A stretch of DNA of 64,000 nucleotides from positions 248,001 to 312,000 of the forward strand of contig CAWBRV010000003.1 of the NCBI GenBank assembly GCA_963791225.1, read 5' to 3'. A program made the position numbers and the translations under genes. Shown here piece by piece: positions 58,286 to 64,000 of the stretch. This DNA is from PALSA-612 sp963791225. GTDB taxonomy: Bacteria; Actinomycetota; Thermoleophilia; Gaiellales; Gaiellaceae. Every line of letters starts with the position of its first letter. The stretch's first letter is position 1. The notes beneath the pieces were generated by a model. The model was not told the origin of the DNA, did not search any database, and saw nothing but the letters and a program-made list of their open reading frames with translations.

Positions 58286-59479
58286 ATGAACTTCGGCCGC
58301 AGCAGCCGATCCTCGGAGATCACGACGGCCGCGCTGACGGAGGTCGAGCGGCGGGTTGCCTGGCTGCGCCTCCTCGCTCTGCCGCTGATCGTCGCCGCAG
58401 AGACCCTTCCGCATCCCAAGGAGGAGCGGACGAGCTTCCTCGTGGCCGTCGCCGTCGTCGCCGTCTACGCGATCGGAATGCTCGCCTGGGTCTATACGAG
58501 GCCGATCTCGTCGCGCTTCGCGCTCATCGGGACGGCAGTCGACGTGGCCGCGATCACCATGCTCGTCGTCCTCTCGGGCGGTGCGTACTCGGAGGCGCGG
58601 CTCACGTACTTCCTCGTGCCGATCGCGGTCGCGTTCCGCTTCCAGCCGGCCCTGACTGCGCTGTCGAGCGCGATCACCGTCGTCGCCTACCTCCTCCAGG
58701 CCTTGGCCCACCCGGCGCACGCGCAGCCACAGGCAACGCGGTTCATCGCGGTCCAGGCCGGCTATTTCCTCTGGATCGGCCTCGCAGCCGTGCTCCTGTC
58801 GGCGGTGCTCGAGCAGCGAACACGTGCAGTCGCCGAGCTCGCCGAGCGGAGACGTGGACTGATCGCCGAGGCGCTGAGCGCCGGCGAGCGCGAGCGTCGC
58901 GCTCTCGCGGAAGGGCTGCACGACCAGGCGATCCAGAATCTCCTCTCGGCCCGCCACGATCTCGAGGAGGTGGCCGAGGGCGGAACGCCGGAGACGCGCG
59001 AGGCGCTTGCCCGCGCCGACGCGGCCGTCGGGGCGACGATCGCCGAGCTGCGGGAGGCGGTGTTCGAGCTCCATCCGTACGTGCTCGAGCAGTCCGGGCT
59101 CGAGGCTGCGCTCCGGGCGGCGGGCCAGCGTGCGGCGCGGCGCGGCTCGTTCACTGTCCGGTTTGACCTGTCCTATCCCCGGCGGCATCGGCAGGAGGTC
59201 GTTCTCTTCGGGGCCGCACGCGAGCTCCTCGCTAACGCGGCGGTGCACGCTCAGGCCGCCAACGTGTCGGTCGAGCTCTTCGAGCGGAACGGATCGGTCG
59301 AGCTGGCGGTACGCGACGACGGCCGCGGCTTCGACCTCGGCGCGCTCCCAGCCCGGATCGCGGAAGGGCACATCGGGCTCCAGTCGCAGCGGGAGCGCGT
59401 TGAGAGCGCCGGGGGACGGTTCGACATCCGCTCGGCGCCCGGGCGAGGGACGGAGGTTGAGGTGCGCCTCCCCGGCTGA
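58286..59479 (+). CDS. Membrane sensor histidine kinase, HisKA_3 type
   Basis: A 397-residue kinase. Five or six membrane spans fill residues 25-175. The phospho-acceptor is His 212 in ERERRALAEGLHDQAIQNLL, followed by the HATPase with ELLANAAVHAQA (N box), VRDDGRGFDLG and HIGLQSQRERVESAGG. It would phosphorylate the NarL-type regulator encoded just upstream. There is no separate extracellular sensor domain, so the signal may be sensed within the membrane. A REP repeat follows the stop. Confidence 0.94.
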   Translation: MNFGRSSRSSEITTAALTEVERRVAWLRLLALPLIVAAETLPHPKEERTSFLVAVAVVAVYAIGMLAWVYTRPISSRFALIGTAVDVAAITMLVVLSGGAYSEARLTYFLVPIAVAFRFQPALTALSSAITVVAYLLQALAHPAHAQPQATRFIAVQAGYFLWIGLAAVLLSAVLEQRTRAVAELAERRRGLIAEALSAGERERRALAEGLHDQAIQNLLSARHDLEEVAEGGTPETREALARADAAVGATIAELREAVFELHPYVLEQSGLEAALRAAGQRAARRGSFTVRFDLSYPRRHRQEVVLFGAARELLANAAVHAQAANVSVELFERNGSVELAVRDDGRGFDLGALPARIAEGHIGLQSQRERVESAGGRFDIRSAPGRGTEVEVRLPG

Positions 59480-59489
59480 CACGCGGTTT

Positions 59490-59524
59490 GGTGCCAGGCA
59501 GGTGCCAGGCACGTGCCTGGCACC
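59490..59524. repeat. REP-like palindromic repeat, locus 5
   Basis: A half-unit TGCCAGGCA (59492-59500) followed by a perfect 24-bp palindrome (59501-59524). It sits in the 50-bp gap between the convergent kinase and aminotransferase genes, six bases from the aminotransferase stop. Confidence 0.9.
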
Positions 59525-59529
59525 GGGGC

Positions 59530-60610
59530 TCAGCCGAGGAGCGCCGCCAGCGCCGCGTCGACGTCGTCGGATGTGTTGTAGAGGTGGAACGAGGCGCGGA
59601 GAGAGCCCGCGCGCACCGAGGCGAGGATGCCTGCCCCGGCGAGCTTCTCGGCTGCGCCCGGAACGTCGGTCGAGACGATCGCCGAGTCGGACGGCTCGAG
59701 ACCGAGACCGACGCGGAAGCGGTTTGCGAGCGCCACGTCATGGTCGCGGACCGCCTCGACGCCGACCGCGAGCAGCGTCTCGATCGCCGGTGCGGCCGCC
59801 ACCCAGTTGAACCACGCCGGAGACGTGTCGAGGCGACGAGCCGTCTCGGCGACGCGGAGCGGGCGCCCGTAGTACGACGCATAGACGTCGGCGCCCGCGT
59901 ACCAGCCGGCGAGCAACGGCTCCGTCCGCTCCCGCAGCCGCTCCGACGCGGTCATGAACGCCGTGCCGCGCGGTGACATGAGCCACTTGTAGTTGGCACA
60001 GACGAGCGCGTCGAACCGGGACGCGTCGAGAGGCAGCCAGCCGCAACCCTGCGTGGCGTCGACCACGGTCAGCGCCTCGTTCGCGGCGGCGGCCCGGAGG
60101 ACGGCATCGATATCCGCCACGGCGCCGTTCGACGACTGCACGGCACTGAACGCGACCACGTCCGTGAGCTCGTCGACGGAGTCGGCGAGGCGTTCGAGCG
60201 GCACCGTGACGACGTCGAAGCGCTGCTCGTGCACGAGGAACGGGAAGAGGAGCGACGCGAAGTCGATCTCCGGGACGACCACGCGGGCACCGTCCGGAAC
60301 GGACGAGGCGAGGACGCCGACGAAGGACGAGACCGTCGAGCCGGCGGCGACCCGATCAGGCGGAACACCGACGAGACGCGCGAACGCTTCCCGTGCGCGG
60401 TCGGTCGCCTCGTTCCAGTGCTCCCAGCTCGTGCGGCCGTGCCGCCACTCGTCGAGCGCGACCTGCAGCGCATCCCACGCCGGCTGCGGCGGAAGACCGT
60501 AGCTCGCCGTGTTCAGGTACGGGCCGCTCGGGCTTCCAGAGAGCCCGGGCGTCGGCGATCGAGAGGGGGTGCGCGGCGGGTGCTGAGGGTGCTGCCACGC
60601 GAGAGATCAT
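59530..60610 (-). CDS. Class V aminotransferase/cysteine desulfurase-like PLP enzyme, one frameshift
   Basis: A fold-type I PLP enzyme. Reading from ATG 60610 gives an N-terminus with SIADARALWKPE; one extra base near 60523 then shifts to GPYLNTASYGLPPQPAWDAL, which continues cleanly to the TGA at 59530. The Schiff-base Lys is in DALVCANYKWLMSPRGTAF and the Asp-x-x-Gln in VVDATQGCGWLPLD. The corrected length is about 359 residues. The NTASYG opening and TQGCGW block are typical of the kynureninase/isopenicillin epimerase-like group rather than IscS. Start could also be GTG 60598. The extra base may be a sequencing error. Confidence 0.8.
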
Positions 60611-60636
60611 CACCGAAAGCCCCAAGGCCCGCTCGA

Positions 60637-60642
60637 TACAAT
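60637..60642 (+). promoter_or_regulatory. Putative -10 element of the vanW-like gene
   Basis: TACAAT at 60637-60642 lies eight bases before GTG 60651, again suggesting a leaderless message. No clear -35 element. The same short spacing is seen before the NlpC and response regulator genes. Confidence 0.4.
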
Positions 60643-60650
60643 GGCCGCCC

Positions 60651-62534
60651 GTGCAGGGGGAGATCGCCCACCAGGAGACCCACGTCGCGCGGCAGGTGAG
60701 GCGGCGGCGGCAGGCCAGGAACCGCGCAATCAGGCGGCTGGTCGGGATCGTGCTGCTGCTGCTCGTCATCGGCGCCTTCGTCGTCGGCGAGGTCTATGCA
60801 GGCTCGCCGAGCACGCTGGCCGACGGGACGACGATTGCGGGCGTGGACGTCGGGGGCATGTCGGCGAAGGAAGCCGCGAGCCTGCTCGAGCAGAAGGCGA
60901 CCGCACTCGCGACGACGCCGGTTCCGGTCCGTGTCGCCGGGCACACCTTCCTGATCCGCCAGAGCGACCTCGGCATCACCGTCGACTGGCCGCGCGCCGT
61001 TGCGTCTGCCCGCTCGCGCGCCGACGGGTTCGGCCCGATCCGGGGCTTCCGCCGGCTGTTCCAGTCGCTGTTCGGTGTCACGGTCACGCCTGTCGCGCAC
61101 GCCGACGGGCACGAGTTCGACCTGGCGCTCGACCGGATCGTCGGCTCGGTCGGCCGCACCCCGAGGAATGCTGCGATCGTGCTCCACGGCCTGCATCCCG
61201 TGGTCGTCGACGGTCGGGCCGGGATCTCGATCGACCGCGCGGATGCCCGCACGCAGCTCCTCGCCCGCTTCGCCGGCCTCAGCCGCGCGCCCCTCGTGCT
61301 GGCGCTCTCCCCGCAGCCGCCACAGGTGACCGCAACGATGCTGACGGGTGCGGTGGCGAAGGTGCAGACCGCGCTCTCCGCGCCGGTCGTGCTCGAGAGC
61401 GGCGACGCGACCCTACGGCTCGGGCGCTGGCGCCTCGCGGGCATGTTGCGCCTCCCGAGCCTGGGCTCGCAGTCGATCTCGCTCGGCGGGAAGCAGGCCG
61501 ACGCCTTCGTCGCGCAACTCCAGAAGGCACTCAACCGCGGGCCGAAGGACGCGACCTTCGCCGTCTCCGGCAGCGCGGTGAGGATCGTGCCCGACCTGCC
61601 TGGCCGTGCGCTGAACATCCCCGCGACGGCGCACAACATCGTGAAGGCCGCGCTCTCCCCGACGGGGCGGACGGCTCTCGTCGTCGTGCAGACCTCACCG
61701 GCGAAGCGGACGGTGAAGGACGCGCAGGCGATGGGCGTCAAGGAGCTCGTCTCCTCGTACACGACCGAATTCGGCGGCGTGGCGAACCGCATCCACAACG
61801 TCGAGCTGGTCTCGCACCTGATCGACGGGACGCTGATCGCTCCCGGATCGACCTTCTCGTTCAACGGCACGACCGGCGACCGCAACGCCTCCAAGGGCTT
61901 TCTCGAAGCGCCCGTGATCATCAACGGCGAGCTCACGACAGGGCTCGGCGGCGGCGTCTGCCAGGTCTCGACGACCGTGTTCAACGCTGCGTACGAGGGG
62001 GGGCTCGACATCACCGCCCGGACGAATCACGCGCTCTACATCAGCCACTACCCGCAGGGGCGCGACGCAACCGTCAACTACCCCGACGTCGATCTCAAGT
62101 TCGTGAACGACACGAAGGCGTGGCTGCTTCTCCGTACGTTCGTCTCGTCGTACTCGCTGACCGTCAACCTGTACGGCACGAGTCCCCACCGGCACGTCGT
62201 GAGCGAGACGGCGCCGCTCGTCGCGACCGGGCAGCCGCCGACGCAGTGGGTGAAGGACTCGACGCTGGCGAAGGGGACGAAGGTGATCGTTGAGGCAGGG
62301 TCGTCGCCGCTGTCGACGTCCGTGCACCGCAAGGTGTACGCGGCCGACGGGAAGCTGATCTACGACAACGTCTGGTACTCGCGCTACGTCGGGGAGAAGC
62401 GGGTCGTCCACATCGGGACGAAGCCGCCCGTGAAGGCCGGGCCGACCGGTGCGTCGGGCCCGACGGGCGCATCCGGTCCGACGGGCGCCGCGGGTCCGAC
62501 GGGGCCGGCCGGCCCGACCGACCCGACGCACTGA
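60651..62534 (+). CDS. VanW-family protein with peptidoglycan-binding-like domains and collagen-like tail
   Basis: A 627-residue membrane-anchored protein from GTG 60651. One span (RLVGIVLLLLVIGAFVVGEV) near residue 30; then two repeats of the PG_binding_4 type (ADGTTIAGVDVGGMSAKEAA is the first); then the VanW domain (ELVSSYTTEFGGVANRIHNV, APGSTFSFNGTTGDRNASKG, LGGGVCQVSTTVFNAAY, YISHYPQGRDATVNYP). A beta-rich domain follows, and the end is a GPTGASGPTGAAGPTG run of collagen-like Gly-x-x triplets. VanW function is unknown; YoaR-type architecture points to the cell wall. Convergent with the thioesterase gene. Confidence 0.92.
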   Translation: MQGEIAHQETHVARQVRRRRQARNRAIRRLVGIVLLLLVIGAFVVGEVYAGSPSTLADGTTIAGVDVGGMSAKEAASLLEQKATALATTPVPVRVAGHTFLIRQSDLGITVDWPRAVASARSRADGFGPIRGFRRLFQSLFGVTVTPVAHADGHEFDLALDRIVGSVGRTPRNAAIVLHGLHPVVVDGRAGISIDRADARTQLLARFAGLSRAPLVLALSPQPPQVTATMLTGAVAKVQTALSAPVVLESGDATLRLGRWRLAGMLRLPSLGSQSISLGGKQADAFVAQLQKALNRGPKDATFAVSGSAVRIVPDLPGRALNIPATAHNIVKAALSPTGRTALVVVQTSPAKRTVKDAQAMGVKELVSSYTTEFGGVANRIHNVELVSHLIDGTLIAPGSTFSFNGTTGDRNASKGFLEAPVIINGELTTGLGGGVCQVSTTVFNAAYEGGLDITARTNHALYISHYPQGRDATVNYPDVDLKFVNDTKAWLLLRTFVSSYSLTVNLYGTSPHRHVVSETAPLVATGQPPTQWVKDSTLAKGTKVIVEAGSSPLSTSVHRKVYAADGKLIYDNVWYSRYVGEKRVVHIGTKPPVKAGPTGASGPTGASGPTGAAGPTGPAGPTDPTH

Positions 62535-62540
62535 CGCCTC

Positions 62541-62975
62541 CTACGACGAGGCTTCGGCCTGTTCGATCGCCTCGCGCAGCCAGTCCGGGAGCCGCGTCGG
62601 GCGAAGCGAGTCGTGGTCGACGGTCGCGTGCAGCGTCCAACCGTCCGCGACCGGCTCGGCCTCGGCGTCGCTGATGCGCTCGATCAGGTAGTCGAAGCGG
62701 AAGCGCGCACCGCGGAGATCGCCGCAGCGGACGTTGATCCGCAGCCGGTCGTCGAAGCGTACGGCGCCCAGGTAGCGCACGTGGGCCTCGATCGTCAGCG
62801 CCTCGATACCGAGTTCGCGGATGCGGTTGTACCCGCCCGTGAAGCGGGCCAGGTAGTCGACGCGCGCCACCTCGTACCAGACGAGGTAGGAGGCGTTGTG
62901 CGCGATGCCCTGCGCATCGGTCTCGGCGAAGCGCACCGAGACCTCGGTCGCGTGAGAGAACGTCTGCTCGGGCAC
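62541..62975 (-). CDS. Acyl-CoA thioesterase, 4-hydroxybenzoyl-CoA thioesterase/YbgC-like
   Basis: A 144-residue hotdog-fold protein. The signature RFAETDAQGIAHNASYLVWY places the catalytic Asp at residue 20. Later blocks DDRLRINVRCGDLRGARFRF and DGWTLHATVDHDSLRPTRLP fit the family. It hydrolyses acyl-CoA thioesters; substrate unknown. Start ATG 62975. It is divergent from the sirtuin gene with a REP cluster between them. Confidence 0.92.
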   Translation of the reverse strand: MPEQTFSHATEVSVRFAETDAQGIAHNASYLVWYEVARVDYLARFTGGYNRIRELGIEALTIEAHVRYLGAVRFDDRLRINVRCGDLRGARFRFDYLIERISDAEAEPVADGWTLHATVDHDSLRPTRLPDWLREAIEQAEASS

Positions 62976-62990
62976 GGGGCGACAACTCTA

Positions 62991-63057
62991 GTGCCCGGCA
63001 CGTGCCAGGCACGTGCCGGGTTGGTGCCAGGCACGCGCCGGGTCGGTGTCTGGCACC
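62991..63057. repeat. REP-like palindromic repeat cluster, locus 6
   Basis: Two intact TGCCAGGCA half-units (63004-63012 and 63024-63032) with several degenerate ones (TGCCCGGCA, TGCCGGGTT, TGTCTGGCA) in tandem over 67 bp, between the divergent thioesterase and sirtuin genes. This copy is direct rather than palindromic, like loci 1 and 7. Confidence 0.85.
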
Positions 63058-63076
63058 GAAGCTGTACAACTCGGCC

Positions 63077-63831
63077 GTGTCCGTCGAGCGACTCGCCGAG
63101 CTGATCCGCGCGCGCCAGCCGTGCGTCGTCCTGACGGGCGCCGGCGTGAGCACCGAGAGCGGCATTCCCGACTTCCGGTCGGCGGGCGGGATCTGGGCGC
63201 AATACGACCCGATGGAGTACGCGTCGATCGACGCGTTCCGCCGTGATCCGGTGAAGGTCTGGGACTTCTACGGACGTCGTCTCGGAGTGCTCGCGACCGC
63301 GCGTCCGAACGCCGCGCACGAGGCTCTGGCCGAGCTCGAGCGAGCCGGGCTACGTTCGGGCGATCGTCACCCAGAACGTCGATCGGCTCCACGAGCTGGC
63401 CGGCTCTCGCGACGTCGTCGAGGTGCACGGCTCGATCCGGACGGCGAGCTGCCTCTCCTGCGGCAGAGACGTCGAGCTTCGACGAGGTCGTGCGGCTGCT
63501 CGAGAAGGCGCCGGCGCCCCGCTGTCCGCTCTGTGGGAGCGTGCTGAAGCCGGACGTGGTCATGTTCGGCGAGCTGCTGCCGGCGGCGGCAATCGAGCGG
63601 GCGGTCGAGCTCGCCGGCAGCGCGCGGCTGTTGCTCGTCGTCGGCTCCTCGCTCGCCGTCTTCCCGGTCGCCGCGCTCCCGGAGACCACGCTCCGGGCGG
63701 GGGGAGCGGTCGCGATCGTGAATGCCGAGCCGACGCCGTTCGACGGCGAGGCGGCGATCGTGATCCATGCTCCGGCCGGGGAGACGCTCTCCGCCGTGCG
63801 CCGCCATCTCGCCTCGGAGCCCGGCACCTGA
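63077..63831 (+). CDS. NAD-dependent protein deacylase, Sir2 family, with two frameshifts
   Basis: A sirtuin starting at GTG 63077. Motifs are GAGVSTESGIPDFRS (NAD site), TQNVDRLH, the catalytic His in VVEVHGS, zinc cysteines CLSC and CPLC, and VVGSSLAVFPVA. One extra base near 63352 and one near 63480 break the frame; removing both leaves 753 nt, exactly 251 codons. It would remove acyl groups from lysines using NAD. TACAAC at 63064-63069 is a possible -10, giving a near-leaderless message. The extra bases are probably sequencing errors. Confidence 0.85.
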
Positions 63832-63833
63832 CC

Positions 63834-63857
63834 GGTGCCAGGCACGTGCCAGGCACG
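63834..63857. repeat. REP-like palindromic repeat, locus 7
   Basis: Two direct TGCCAGGCA half-units separated by CG, flanked by GG and CG. It starts three bases after the sirtuin stop and lies 34 bp before the next gene. Confidence 0.85.
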
Positions 63858-63890
63858 CGTGTCGGGTACCGCACGAGTTATCGTCCAGGT

Positions 63891-64000
63891 ATGGCACGTT
63901 CGCGAAAGACACAGGAGAAGGACGTCGTCTCGCGGCTCAGCGACGCGGGCGAGGACGCGATCCAGCGGTTGTCCGACCTGCCGGGCGGCAAGCTGATGCT
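63891..64000 (+). CDS. Hypothetical protein, partial (runs off window end)
   Basis: The frame opens at ATG 63891 with MARSRKTQEKDVVSRLSDAG, then EDAIQRLSDLPGGKLM, and is still open at 64000. The first 36 residues are a basic patch followed by an amphipathic helix. Too little is visible to name a family; similar helical starts occur in small actinobacterial proteins of unknown function. TTATCG just upstream may be part of its promoter. Confidence 0.55.
   Translation, partial: MARSRKTQEKDVVSRLSDAGEDAIQRLSDLPGGKLM

Noticed and set aside
41871..63857. The TGCCWGGCA repeats as a CRISPR array
   Set aside because: Copies are scattered at seven intergenic loci kilobases apart, there are no equal-length unique spacers, and no cas gene is present. 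REP-type repeats fit better.

Overview
The window is chromosomal DNA of a very GC-rich, GC3-biased bacterium, most likely an actinobacterium and probably of the class Thermoleophilia. That placement is inferred from gene content and style: GTG and TTG starts, leaderless-looking promoters, zinc-type ribosomal proteins, and long Ala/Glu/Pro-rich tails on ribosomal proteins. I could not test it by database search.

Layout. Positions 1-4.0 kb hold a minus-strand MarR regulator and a multidrug-type ABC exporter (one ATPase, three ABC-2 permeases). Between about 0.97 and 3.0 kb its reading frames are broken by about twenty small indels, nearly all readable as single extra bases. Positions 4.0-41.9 kb are an almost unbroken plus-strand information-processing block: tRNA-Met, rpmG-secE-nusG-rplKA, an L10 leader, rplJL, rpoBC, then the str, S10, spc and alpha gene sets through rpoA-rplQ-truA. 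It is interrupted twice: by an SGNH/MBOAT acyltransferase pair between rplL and rpoB, and by a minus-strand GAF-GGDEF diguanylate cyclase between rpoC and rpsL. Positions 41.9-64 kb are mixed accessory and housekeeping genes: a HAD phosphatase, ligA, a cell-wall hydrolase cluster (PBP4-type carboxypeptidase, 3D-domain protein, NlpC/P60), an acyl-CoA ligase, Ku, Nif3, a short SSB, tRNA-Pro, an MFS exporter, a nitrilase, a second HAD, a broken Y1/REP-type transposase, a glutaryl-CoA-dehydrogenase-like enzyme, a NarL-type two-component pair, a class V aminotransferase, a VanW protein, a thioesterase and a sirtuin.

Most notable signals. (1) A family of short palindromic repeats built from TGCCWGGCA half-units occurs at seven intergenic loci, all between 41.8 and 63.9 kb and none in the ribosomal block. 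The largest cluster lies directly upstream of the only Y1 (RAYT-like) transposase, so this looks like a REP/RAYT system. (2) Ribosomal proteins carry unusual low-complexity extensions: S17 has about 270 extra N-terminal residues, L22 and S3 have C-terminal tails encoded by related 15-bp tandem repeats, and L10, L15, S5 and RpoB have acidic tails. (3) RpoC has an insert of about 315 residues in its N-terminal region. (4) truA follows rplQ in the same frame after one TAG codon, with no ATG, GTG or TTG start.

The ribosomal block supplies ribosome, RNA polymerase, translation-factor and Sec functions as a co-transcribed set with many 1-4 nt start/stop overlaps. The last third mixes envelope maintenance, fatty-acid and amino-acid catabolism, and DNA end-joining and ligation.
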